Below, piece after piece: positions 1 through 8,162 of a stretch of DNA of 64,000 nucleotides (its first letter is position 1; every line of letters starts with the position of its first letter). Where the stretch lies: positions 5,533,623 through 5,597,622 of the forward strand of contig CCMO02000001.1 in the NCBI GenBank assembly GCA_000751295.2, written 5' to 3'. A program made the position numbers and the translations under genes. The notes below the pieces were generated by a model. It did no database searches. It was not told the DNA's origin and saw only the letters and a list, made by a program, of their open reading frames with translations. This stretch comes from a bacterium YEK0313. GTDB taxonomy: Bacteria > Pseudomonadota > Alphaproteobacteria > Rhizobiales > Phreatobacteraceae.

Positions 1-405
1 CCGCGGCGGCGGCGGTGGCGGCACCACGGCCGCGGGCTGCGGCACCGGCGGCGTCTCGGGCACCCGGATCTCAGGTTCCGGAGCGGGAGGCGGCGGCGGA
101 TCCTCGACCGGCACCCGTTCCGCCTGCGGATCCGGCGGCGTCGGCTCCGGCTCGGCCTCGGTCACCTGCGGCCCAGGCGCCACGTCCTGCGGCGGCGCCT
201 CCGGCGCGACCGCCAGCGGCGCCAGCTCGATCATGACGGCCGGCGGCGCCTCGCCCGCGGCGAACTCCGCCTTGATCCAGTTCATGGCAAACCAGATCGC
301 CCCGGCATGCACGGCGCAGACGAGCGCGGCCGCGCTGCTCCAGCGGACCAGCACCGGCAGGACGCGCGCCGTATCGCGCCGATGAGCGACGGCGATCGCG
401 GTCAT
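1..405 (-). CDS. tonB: TonB energy transducer, N-terminal part (runs off window)
   Basis: Third gene of a leftward exbB-exbD-tonB operon; its ATG overlaps the exbD stop by the ATGA arrangement. The visible 135 residues have a short basic cytoplasmic start, one hydrophobic segment at about residues 23-44 that would anchor it in the inner membrane, and then a proline/glutamate-rich stretch typical of the periplasm-spanning linker of TonB. The C-terminal domain that contacts the TonB box of outer-membrane receptors lies outside the window. By family knowledge it carries proton-motive energy from ExbB-ExbD to outer-membrane receptors for iron complexes. The call rests on architecture and operon position, since the diagnostic C-terminal domain is not visible. 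Confidence 0.88.
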   Translation of the reverse strand, partial: MTAIAVAHRRDTARVLPVLVRWSSAAALVCAVHAGAIWFAMNWIKAEFAAGEAPPAVMIELAPLAVAPEAPPQDVAPGPQVTEAEPEPTPPDPQAERVPVEDPPPPPAPEPEIRVPETPPVPQPAAVVPPPPPPR

Positions 406-878
406 GGCTGCCGCGGCGCCTCGGGGCTGGCGGCCGGCGGCGCGGTGGGCGCGCTGCCGCCCGTGTCCTCGAGGCCGACCAGCGCGATCTTGAGATAGCC
501 GGCCTGGCGCAGCAGGTTCATCACGTTCATCAATTCGCGATAGGCGACCGCGCCGTCGGCGCGCAGGAAGACGCGCTGCTCGCGATCGTTGCCGGTCTGC
601 CGGTCGAGCGTCGCCTGCAGGCCGGCCCGCGGCACCTCGTCATTGCCCAGCGCCAGCGACAGGTCGTTCTTGACCGTCAGGAAGACCGGCTTGTCGGGGC
701 GAGGCTGCGGCTGCGCATTGGACACCGGCAGGTCGACCGGCACGTCGACGGTCGACAGCGGCGCGGCCACCATGAAGATGATCAGAAGGACCAGGATGAC
801 GTCGATGAACGGCGTCACGTTGATGTCGGAGACCTCGGCGAGATCGCCGTCCTGCGGATCCTTGAGACTGACGCCCAT
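402..878 (-). CDS. exbD: Biopolymer transport protein ExbD
   Basis: 158 residues. A short cytoplasmic N-terminus is followed by one membrane segment at about residues 21-41, in the motif VTPFIDVILVLLIIFM. It carries the conserved aspartate (D26) needed for proton use in the ExbD/TolR family. The rest is the periplasmic domain, with the usual mixed alpha/beta pattern (VFLRADGAVAYRELMNVMN). A small Pro/Ala-rich tail of about 20 residues extends the C-terminus beyond the family's typical 140 or so. It lies 3 bp downstream of exbB and overlaps tonB, so the three are almost certainly co-transcribed. TolR is the alternative, but the partners here are ExbB-like and TonB-like. Confidence 0.93.
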   Translation of the reverse strand: MGVSLKDPQDGDLAEVSDINVTPFIDVILVLLIIFMVAAPLSTVDVPVDLPVSNAQPQPRPDKPVFLTVKNDLSLALGNDEVPRAGLQATLDRQTGNDREQRVFLRADGAVAYRELMNVMNLLRQAGYLKIALVGLEDTGGSAPTAPPAASPEAPRQP

Positions 879-881
879 GGC

Positions 882-1841
<960 letters not shown>

Positions 1842-2127
1842 GATGTCACTCGTCGATAGCGTGGGGCCCACGGCCGGCGGCCGGCAGGCGCGGATGGGAA
1901 CGGCGGCGCGGCGCCGCAGGCAATGGGGATGGTCCGGTGCCATCGTGATCCTGTCGTCGGGCGCAAGCCGGCCCGGTCTTCATCGGTTAAGACGAACGAG
2001 GCAGCCGTTTCCTCCCCTGCCCCGGACATTTTTTGACGTCGCTGCCGCGCGGACACGGCGGGCCGGCATCCGCCAGTGCCGACCCCGGCTGATTAGCCCT
2101 TAAAGAAATGTGATGCAATCTCAATAG

Positions 2128-2144
2128 TTTAGATAGATTCTAAG
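2128..2144. promoter_or_regulatory. Candidate Irr (ICE) iron-responsive box
   Basis: The 17-mer TTTAGATAGATTCTAAG matches the alphaproteobacterial iron control element (about TTTAGAA-N3-TTCTAAA) at 12 of 14 informative positions. It lies just past the end of the tenA gene and about 290 bp upstream of the preferred exbB start, in an AT-rich island within very GC-rich sequence. The family knowledge is that Irr, a Fur-family regulator of Rhizobiales, binds such boxes at iron-uptake operons. That it controls exbB-exbD-tonB is inference. Confidence 0.6.
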
Positions 2145-2153
2145 CTAGTGTCG

Positions 2154-2819
2154 CTATGACGCAGCATCGAGCCCCATCTGCCAGAAATCGGCTTCCAGGC
2201 GCGAGGCCTTGCCGAACAGGCCGGCAAGCTCGGCAAACCGCCGTTCGGTCATCGAGCGGGCGGCCAGCCCGTCGAGATGGGCCCGCGCCTGCACCGCGAT
2301 CTCCTGATAGGCCGCGCCGGCATATTCGCCGATCCATTCGCGATAGGGATGATCGCTCAATGCGGCCTCGCCCGCCGGGGCCAGCCGCCGCCCGATCTCG
2401 GCGTAGCCGATCACGCAGGGCGCAAGGGCGACATGCAGATCCAGCAGGTCTCCCGCCATGCCGCAGTCGAGCACGAAGCGGGTATAGGCGACGGTCGCCT
2501 GATGCTCCGGCGCCGCCTCGATCGCCTCCGGCGTCAGGCCCCACCGGCCGCAGAGACGCACATGCAGGTCCATCTCGACGTCGAGGATGGCCGAGAGGCC
2601 GCGCTGGGCGGCGCGCATGTCGGCGAGCGAGCGGCCCTTGTAGACGGCCAGCGCATAGGCCCGGGCGAACTGGATCAGGAAGAGATAATCCTGGACCAGA
2701 TAGGTCCGGAAGGCGGCCGCCGGCAGCGTTCCCTCGCCCATCTGCCGCACGAAGTCATGGTCGACATAGGACGACCAGTCGGCGCTCGCCGCCGCCTTCA
2801 AGCGATCGAACACGTCCAC
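2154..2819 (-). CDS. tenA: TenA-family aminopyrimidine hydrolase, cysteine (TenA_C) type
   Basis: 221 residues from a GTG at 2819, which has GGAG six bases upstream; an ATG at 2852 is in frame but overlaps the previous gene and lacks a good ribosome site. The all-helical TenA/THI-4 fold is recognisable throughout. The catalytic cysteine and following tyrosine sit in LAPCVIGYAEIG, and the C-terminal glutamate region (SRLEADFWQMGL) is present. Cysteine-type TenA hydrolyses 4-amino-5-aminomethyl-2-methylpyrimidine to HMP in thiamin salvage. It lies directly downstream of a second TenA-like gene and is probably translated from the same mRNA. No TPP riboswitch is apparent upstream of the pair. Confidence 0.85.
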   Translation of the reverse strand: MDVFDRLKAAASADWSSYVDHDFVRQMGEGTLPAAAFRTYLVQDYLFLIQFARAYALAVYKGRSLADMRAAQRGLSAILDVEMDLHVRLCGRWGLTPEAIEAAPEHQATVAYTRFVLDCGMAGDLLDLHVALAPCVIGYAEIGRRLAPAGEAALSDHPYREWIGEYAGAAYQEIAVQARAHLDGLAARSMTERRFAELAGLFGKASRLEADFWQMGLDAAS

Positions 2820-2835
2820 GGCGTTCTCCGTCGAA

Positions 2836-3483
2836 TCAGGCCGCCCCGTCATAGGCGGCGTCGAAAAAGGCCCGTTCCAGCGCCACCGTGCGGCGGAACA
2901 GGTCGCGGCTGAGCTCGGCCTCGGCCGGCCCGACCCGGTCGAGCTCGCCGCGCAGGAAGGCGACGAACGCCCGGAAATCGGCATTGTCGTGCAAGGTGAT
3001 CCACTCGGAATGGACAAAATTGCCCGGCAGCCGCTGCGGCGCCTGCAGGGCCCAGTCGAGATAAAGCCATTCGGCGACGGCGAGCACCGACAGCGCCCCG
3101 GCATAGCTGCGGGTGGCGGCGGCCTCGCGCATGATCGCCTTGAAGCCGGCGGTCGGCGCCGTGTCCGGCGCGGTCGCGCGCTGCTCCTCGGTGACGCCGA
3201 GCGCGGCGAAGGAGCGCAGGAAATAGGTGTTCTCCTCGCCGGAGACCATGCCGACGAAGCGGCCGAAGCGCAGGCGCGCCTCGAACGTGTCGGCGCTCGC
3301 GATGGCCGCGCCGAGCAGGGTGAGGAAACTGTCGAGGAACCGGTGGTCCTGGATGAGATAGTTCGCCATCACCTTGTCGGGCACGGTGCTGCGGAACAGT
3401 TCCTGGACGAAACGATGGCCGACCGCGGCCGACCAGTCCGGCTCGCTCGACGCCCTCAATTGCTCGGTGAAACGCTCAGTCAT
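2836..3483 (-). CDS. TenA-family protein lacking the catalytic cysteine (TenA_E-like)
   Basis: 215 residues from the ATG at 3483. It has the TenA helical fold (DHRFLDSFLTLLGAAI, GEENTYFLRSF), but where the neighbouring paralogue has LAPCVIGY this one has LAVAEWLY: no cysteine, with a glutamate nearby. This matches the TenA_E subclass, which family studies link to salvage of thiamin breakdown pyrimidines such as formylated or amino forms. It precedes the cysteine-type tenA by 16 bp, so the two are probably co-expressed and may act in sequence. The C-terminal glutamate segment (ALERAFFDAAY) is retained, so it is unlikely to be a decayed copy. Confidence 0.8.
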   Translation of the reverse strand: MTERFTEQLRASSEPDWSAAVGHRFVQELFRSTVPDKVMANYLIQDHRFLDSFLTLLGAAIASADTFEARLRFGRFVGMVSGEENTYFLRSFAALGVTEEQRATAPDTAPTAGFKAIMREAAATRSYAGALSVLAVAEWLYLDWALQAPQRLPGNFVHSEWITLHDNADFRAFVAFLRGELDRVGPAEAELSRDLFRRTVALERAFFDAAYDGAA

Positions 3484-3718
3484 CGGCAATCCCGGCTGCA
3501 GGGTCCCAGGGGTTCATCGTGTTCATCGCGCGGCGCGGACCGATGGGGGAAGCATGGCCCGGATAGCCCTTCGGGAGCCACGACGCCAGCCGAAGAGCCC
3601 CGGCGATTTCGGGGCGCAGACATAAATGCGCCGGGCCCCGACCGCAACCCACTGTTTCCGTTACGCGAATGCAACCGATCGCCGAAGCCGCTCCCGCCGG
3701 GGCCGGCGGCTCCGGGCG

Positions 3719-5080
3719 TCAGGCCGCCTGCAGCAGGGGCAAGCTGACCCGGAAACAGGCGCCACCCCGTGGCGCGTCGACGATGCTGACATGTCCCTCG
3801 TGGCGCTGGACCACTTCCTGGACGAGGTGCAGCCCGAGCCCGGCGCCGTGATCGCGCGACTGCAGGCGATAGAACGGCGCGAAGACCTGCTCGCGATGCT
3901 CGCTTGGCACACCCGGCCCTTCGTCGCGCACCTCGATGCTGCCGTCGCGCTCCACCACGACGGTGATCGTGCCCTGGCCGCCGGCATGTTCGATGGCGTT
4001 CTGCACGAGATTGATCACCGCCCGCTGCAGCGAGGCCTGGTCGCCGGCCACAACGACCGGCTCCTTGCCGGCCTCGAACGACAGCTGATAGCCGGCGGCG
4101 ATCGCCAGCGGCGCGAGGTCGGCCGTCACCGCAAGCCCCATCGCGTTGAGGTCGACCGGCACCATCTGGCGCGGCTGCTGGTCGAGGCGCTGCAGGTCGA
4201 GCAATTGCTCGGCCATGATCGACAGGCGTGCCACATCGGCGAGCAGCCGGCCCTGGTCCGGGCCGGAGGCGAGATCTTCGAGGCGCGTCTGCAGGATGGC
4301 GATCGGGGTGCGGAGTTCGTGGGCGGCATCGGCCAGGAAGCGCTTGTGCCGGCCATAGCCCTCGTCGAGCCGGTTCAGCGCCTCGTTCACCGCCTTGACC
4401 AGCGGCACCACCTCGGCCGGCACGTTCTCCGCCGACAGCCGCGTGCCGCGGCGGTCGATATCGATGCGCTCGGCTTCGCTCGCGATCTCCTTCATGCCGG
4501 CAAAGGCGCGGCTGACGATGACCGGGATCGCGATCAGGGTGACCAGCGCGAGCAGCAGGAACAGCGGCACGATCAGGATCTGCGACAGCACCATGATCAC
4601 GAAGGGCGTGCTCAGCATGCGCCCCGCGCCGGCCAGCACGTTGAGCGGGCCGACTTTGGTCTGGTAGGAGCGGATCACGCCCGACAGCTTCTCGTCGCCG
4701 GCCGCACCGCGGATCTCGCCGTAGCTGAAGCGTTCCAGGTCCTCGGCCATGCGCCGGAAGGCCGGCGGGATATTGCCGTGGGCCAGCGTCTTGCCGCGGT
4801 CGTCGACGACCATGAACCAGAAGTCCGGCGCCTCGGTGGTGAGCCAGGTAAGATCGGCCGAATGGTCGAGCACCAGGTCGCCGGCGGCATCGCGCGAGAT
4901 CGCCTTGGCGACGATCTCGGCAGCCCCGCCATCCATGATCTTGCCGGGAATATTGGCCTGCAGCACCACGGTGACGAGGCCGATGACCAGCGCCGACAGG
5001 ACCAGCGCCTGCAGGATGATCAGCCGCCAGACCAGCCGCCAGACCAGCCGCCATTTCAGCGAGCGGGCACGCTTTCTCAT
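3719..5080 (-). CDS. Sensor histidine kinase of a two-component system
   Basis: 453 residues. Membrane segments lie at about 20-41 and 160-190, flanking a periplasmic sensor region of about 118 residues that I do not recognise. A HAMP-like linker follows, then the dimerisation/phosphoacceptor helix with the histidine at 254 (DAAHELRTPIAIL). The ATPase domain shows an N box (INLVQNAIEHA), a G1 box (DEGPGVP) and a G2 box (GAGLGLHLVQEV). It is the second gene of a regulator-kinase operon; its ATG overlaps the regulator's stop. The N-terminus contains a three-fold WRLV-type repeat encoded by a 12-bp tandem repeat. The signal is unknown; the divergent histidine-rich lipoprotein suggests a metal or envelope cue. 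Confidence 0.9.
   Translation of the reverse strand: MRKRARSLKWRLVWRLVWRLIILQALVLSALVIGLVTVVLQANIPGKIMDGGAAEIVAKAISRDAAGDLVLDHSADLTWLTTEAPDFWFMVVDDRGKTLAHGNIPPAFRRMAEDLERFSYGEIRGAAGDEKLSGVIRSYQTKVGPLNVLAGAGRMLSTPFVIMVLSQILIVPLFLLLALVTLIAIPVIVSRAFAGMKEIASEAERIDIDRRGTRLSAENVPAEVVPLVKAVNEALNRLDEGYGRHKRFLADAAHELRTPIAILQTRLEDLASGPDQGRLLADVARLSIMAEQLLDLQRLDQQPRQMVPVDLNAMGLAVTADLAPLAIAAGYQLSFEAGKEPVVVAGDQASLQRAVINLVQNAIEHAGGQGTITVVVERDGSIEVRDEGPGVPSEHREQVFAPFYRLQSRDHGAGLGLHLVQEVVQRHEGHVSIVDAPRGGACFRVSLPLLQAA
5021..5053 (-). repeat. 12-bp tandem repeat, 2.75 copies, inside the kinase gene
   Basis: The unit cagccgccagac occurs twice exactly and then as nine further bases. On the coding strand it encodes WRLVWRLVWRL just before the first membrane helix. 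Copy number could change in steps of four residues without breaking the frame. Confidence 0.85.
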
Positions 5081-5751
5081 GACGCCCGCTTCATCAGATA
5101 TCCAACCCCGCGGATCGGGTGGATCTCGACGCCCGCCCCGGCATCGTTGAGCTTCTTGCGCAGCCGCGAGACATGGGTGTCCAGCGCGTTCGACTGGATC
5201 TCGTCGTCGAAACTGTAGACTGCCTCCTCGAGCGCCGAGCGCAGCACCGTGCGGCCGCGCCGGCGGGCGAGCGCCTCGAGCACCAGAAGCTCGCGCCGGC
5301 GCAGCGCCATGAGTTGGCCGCCGACGAAGGCCTGCCGGTTGCCGAAATCGAAGGTCAGCTCGCCGATCCTGAGGACGTCGGCGGCGATGCCCGACGGCCG
5401 GCGCAGGACGGCCCGCAGGCGCGCGAGCAGTTCCTCCAGCGCGAAAGGCTTGGCGAGATAGTCGTCGGCGCCATGGTCGAGCCCCGCCACCCGGTCGGCG
5501 AGGTCGCCCTTCGCCGTCAGCACGATGACCGGGACGCTGATGCCGCGCCCGCGCAGGATCGGCAGGAGCGTCAGGCCATCGGCGTCGGGCAATTGCCGGT
5601 CGAGCAGGATCGCGTCGTACTGGAAGGAGGAGACCGCTTCGGCCGCATCGGCCACCGTCATGACATGGTCGACCAGGAGGTCATGCTTGGCCAGCGCCCC
5701 GCGCAAGGCATTGGCCATTTCGCGTTCGTCTTCGACCAGCATGATCCGCAT
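5077..5751 (-). CDS. OmpR-family response regulator
   Basis: 224 residues. The receiver domain has the acidic pair in LVEDE, the phosphoacceptor aspartate D51 (ILLDRQLPDADG), threonine at LTAKG and lysine K101 (DDYLAKPF). The C-terminal half (about 125-224) is the winged-helix DNA-binding domain ending HVSRLRKKL...RGVGYLMKR. This start is supported by the receiver fold beginning at once (MRIMLVEDE); frames further upstream are not protein-like. It is the first gene of the operon and overlaps the kinase by 4 bp. The 278-bp gap to the divergent histidine-rich lipoprotein probably holds the promoters of both. Confidence 0.92.
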   Translation of the reverse strand: MRIMLVEDEREMANALRGALAKHDLLVDHVMTVADAAEAVSSFQYDAILLDRQLPDADGLTLLPILRGRGISVPVIVLTAKGDLADRVAGLDHGADDYLAKPFALEELLARLRAVLRRPSGIAADVLRIGELTFDFGNRQAFVGGQLMALRRRELLVLEALARRRGRTVLRSALEEAVYSFDDEIQSNALDTHVSRLRKKLNDAGAGVEIHPIRGVGYLMKRAS

Positions 5752-6028
5752 CGTTATGCTCCGGGCCCCCCTGCCCGCATCCGCCATGCGCGCCGGACCA
5801 ATCACACGCCAGGCATTGCAGGCACATTGCAGCGCTTTTGCGCCCGAGCACGGCACCAGGGAACATTCTGGCAGGCCGCGATGTTGCATGGGCTCGGCCG
5901 CCAGGCAATCCCGCTGCAATGTCGCAGCCGGAATGTCACCTCTCCCGGCCCGATTCGTTTCGGGAATGCGGCGCGCCGGACAAGACGGACGGCGGCCCGA
6001 AACGCGGGTTCGCATCAGGAGGCATGAC

Positions 6029-6355
6029 ATGCATGGTTTGAAACTGGCAGCGGCGGCGGTGGTTCTGGGCACGGGCCTCGCCGGTTGCGAGACCGATCGC
6101 CACCGGTACCACCATCATCATCACCGGCCGCATTACGGCTATGGCTACGGTCATGGCTATGGCCATGTCGAGGCGCCGCGTCACTGGGGCCATGATCATG
6201 GCCGGCCGCACCACCACCACCATCATCATCGCGCCGAAGCCCCGCGCGGCCACGACCATGTCCGGCCGCGCGGCCCCGACGCCGAGCCGCCGCGCCATTG
6301 GCAGCGGGGGCCGGGTCAGGGCCAGGGCCAGGGCATCGAGCGCCGCGAGCGCTGA
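6029..6355 (+). CDS. Histidine-rich lipoprotein
   Basis: 108 residues with a strong AGGAGG six bases before the ATG. Residues 1-19 form a lipoprotein signal ending in a lipobox (GTGLAGC), with the lipidated cysteine at 20. The mature part is dominated by histidine, including runs of five and seven, plus GY/GH repeats (HYGYGYGHGYGH), and ends in a Gly/Gln/Arg-rich tail. No enzymatic motif is visible. The composition suggests binding of nickel, zinc, copper or cobalt at the envelope; this is inference from composition only. It is divergent from the two-component regulator gene and may be its target. Short His-rich lipoproteins of this kind evolve quickly, so homology is hard to judge by eye. 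Confidence 0.8.
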   Translation: MHGLKLAAAAVVLGTGLAGCETDRHRYHHHHHRPHYGYGYGHGYGHVEAPRHWGHDHGRPHHHHHHHRAEAPRGHDHVRPRGPDAEPPRHWQRGPGQGQGQGIERRER

Positions 6356-6375
6356 GCTGCAGGCGCGGGCAGCGC

Positions 6376-6975
6376 TCACCGGCCGCCCGCGCCGACCATC
6401 CTTGCGATCAGCGCCGTGATCGCCGCCCGATAAGCGGCCACGTCTTCGCCAGTCTCCACCGCCAACGCTGCCCGGTCGAAGGCCGCCGACAGGATCTGGG
6501 CGAGTTCGGCCAGCGGCAAGGCGCCCCGATCCGCCCGAGGCAGAGCCGCCTCCAGCCCTTCGCGCAGCGTGCGCGCGCCATGGGCCGCATCGAGCGCAGC
6601 CATGTCCTTCAACCCGAGAACGGCCGGCCCTTCGACCAGCAGCAGCCGTGTCCGGCCCGGCACGGCCATGGCTTCGAGATAGGCCTGGCTCCCCGCTTCC
6701 AGCGCCGCGACAGGCGCGAGATCGACGGGCGCAGCCGCCTCGATCTCCTCGGCCACCTTCCGCGCCTCGGTCTCCAGCAGTGCGCGAAACAGCGCCTTCT
6801 TGTCCTCGAAATGGTGATAGAGCGCGCCGCGCGTGATGCCGGCCGCCGCGACGATCTCGGGCGTCGACGTTTCCGCATAACCCTTGGCGACAAAGAGCGC
6901 CCGCGCCGCGGCCAGCAGCGCCTGGCGTGTCGTTTCGGTGCGTTCGCGGTTCGACCGGTGTTTCGATTGTTGCAT
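6376..6975 (-). CDS. TetR-family transcriptional repressor
   Basis: 199 residues. The N-terminal helix-turn-helix (about 15-60) is standard TetR: TRQALLAAARALFVAKGYA followed by GITRGALYHHFEDKKALF. The C-terminal ligand-binding domain is all-helical and of unknown specificity. The gene is divergent from a VOC-family gene. The 83-bp gap between them holds two near-identical 17-bp palindromes, the first touching its own start codon, so autorepression plus control of the VOC gene is likely. Confidence 0.92.
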   Translation of the reverse strand: MQQSKHRSNRERTETTRQALLAAARALFVAKGYAETSTPEIVAAAGITRGALYHHFEDKKALFRALLETEARKVAEEIEAAAPVDLAPVAALEAGSQAYLEAMAVPGRTRLLLVEGPAVLGLKDMAALDAAHGARTLREGLEAALPRADRGALPLAELAQILSAAFDRAALAVETGEDVAAYRAAITALIARMVGAGGR

Positions 6976-7021
6976 ACATGCAGCCTGTATGTTAATTCAA
7001 AGAAACATGCAGACTGTATGT
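6976..7021. promoter_or_regulatory. Two TetR-type operators between the TetR and VOC genes
   Basis: The 17-mers ACATGCAGCCTGTATGT (6976-6992) and ACATGCAGACTGTATGT (7005-7021) differ at one base. Each is an imperfect palindrome, and their starts are 29 bp apart. They occupy the short divergent promoter, so a single repressor bound at both could shut off both directions. Binding by the adjacent TetR protein is inference from position and symmetry. Confidence 0.75.
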
Positions 7022-7058
7022 CACGATCGGAACAGGGAAGCGAGAGGCTCGACCCGCC

Positions 7059-7490
7059 ATGAAGACCACCAGCTACTACCCCGTGATCATGACCCGCGAC
7101 GTCGCCGGGACGGCCGCCTTCTATGCCGGCCATTTCCGCTTCAGGCCGCTCTTCGAAAGCGACTGGTACGTGCATCTTCAGTCGCGCGAGGACCCTGCCA
7201 CAAATCTCGCCGTGCTCCGTTGCGACCATCACACGGTGCCGGAGGCCGCGCGCCGGCCGGTGAGCGGCCTTGTCCTCAACTTCGAGGTGGAGGACCCGGA
7301 CCGGATCCATGCCGAAGCCGAGGCGGCCGGCCTGCCGATCCTGACGCCGCTGCGCGACGAGCCCTTCGGCCAGCGTCATTTCATCACCGCCGATCCGAAC
7401 GGCGTGCTGATCGACGTGATCAAGCCGATCCCGCCGAGCGCCGAATTTGCCGCACAGTACGACAGTTCCGCTTTGCCCCGGGACAGGTGA
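7059..7490 (+). CDS. VOC-superfamily (glyoxalase/bleomycin-resistance fold) protein
   Basis: 143 residues. The vicinal-oxygen-chelate fold is recognisable from its two beta-alpha-beta-beta-beta halves: an N-terminal YYPVIMTRDVAGTAAFYAGH and a C-terminal FITADPNGVLIDVIKPI with the usual DPNG turn. Proteins of this size are often metal-dependent lyases, dioxygenases or drug-binding resistance proteins, and the substrate cannot be read from the sequence. It is divergent from a TetR repressor whose probable operators sit in its promoter, so it is likely induced by the small molecule that the TetR senses. Confidence 0.85.
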   Translation: MKTTSYYPVIMTRDVAGTAAFYAGHFRFRPLFESDWYVHLQSREDPATNLAVLRCDHHTVPEAARRPVSGLVLNFEVEDPDRIHAEAEAAGLPILTPLRDEPFGQRHFITADPNGVLIDVIKPIPPSAEFAAQYDSSALPRDR

Positions 7491-7540
7491 AGATCCACCC
7501 CCGGCCTTCGGGTGAGATCCGATCGGGTGGAGATCCGGCC

Positions 7541-8125
7541 ATGCTGTTCAAACAAGCCGTGCTCGACCGGATCGCCCGTGGCGAGGTTCGCCTCGCCTTC
7601 CGGCGCTGGACGAAACCGACGGTGCGCGCCGGCGGGACGCTGCGGACCGCCGTCGGCGTCCTCGCGATCGAAGCAGTCGACGAAGTCCCACCCGAAAGCC
7701 TGACCGAGGCGGATGCCGTCGCGGCCGGCTTCGGCTCGCTCGGCGCGCTGACGGCCGATCTCGGCACGCGCGAGGGAAGGCTCTATCGCATCGCTTTCGC
7801 CAGGGCCGGCGACGACCCGCGGATCGCGCTGCGCGGGGCCGACAGGCTCGATGCCGGCGAGCAGGCGGCTCTTGCCGCGCGTCTTCATGCCTGGGATGCG
7901 CGCAGTCCGTCCGGGCCCTGGACCTTGCAGGCGCTTCGCCTGATCGGCGGCCGCGACGGCATCACCGCCGCCGAGATCGCCGACCGGCTCGGTGTCGAAA
8001 AGCTGGCGCTCAAGACGAGGATCCGCCGGCTGAAGGAGCTCGGGCTGACCGAAAGCCTTGCCGTCGGCTATCGCCTGTCGCCGCGCGGCCGCGCCTTCCT
8101 CGACACCCGCCAGACCAGAACCTGA
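7541..8125 (+). CDS. ASCH-like domain fused to a winged helix-turn-helix
   Basis: 194 residues from an ATG with GGTGGAG upstream, 50 bp after the VOC gene. The N-terminal ~100 residues resemble the ASCH/PUA-like fold: MLFKQAVLDRIARGEVRLAFRRW, split here as MLFKQAVLDRIARG then EVRLAFRRW, followed by GTLRTAVGVLAIEAV. The C-terminal part (about 130-194) reads as a winged helix: ITAAEIADRLGVEKLALKTR and then RRLKELGLTESLAVGYRLS. ASCH domains are proposed to bind RNA or nucleotides. The pairing with a DNA-binding domain suggests a regulator, but the target is unknown. Co-transcription with the VOC gene is plausible. Confidence 0.65.
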   Translation: MLFKQAVLDRIARGEVRLAFRRWTKPTVRAGGTLRTAVGVLAIEAVDEVPPESLTEADAVAAGFGSLGALTADLGTREGRLYRIAFARAGDDPRIALRGADRLDAGEQAALAARLHAWDARSPSGPWTLQALRLIGGRDGITAAEIADRLGVEKLALKTRIRRLKELGLTESLAVGYRLSPRGRAFLDTRQTRT

Positions 8126-8162
8126 CGGGCGTCGGAGGCTGCCGCCGGATCGTGCCGCGACC

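Noticed and set aside
3484..3718. Possible TPP riboswitch upstream of the tenA pair
   Set aside because: On the - strand I could not find the conserved CUGAGA and the following THI-box core; only GC-rich hairpins are present.
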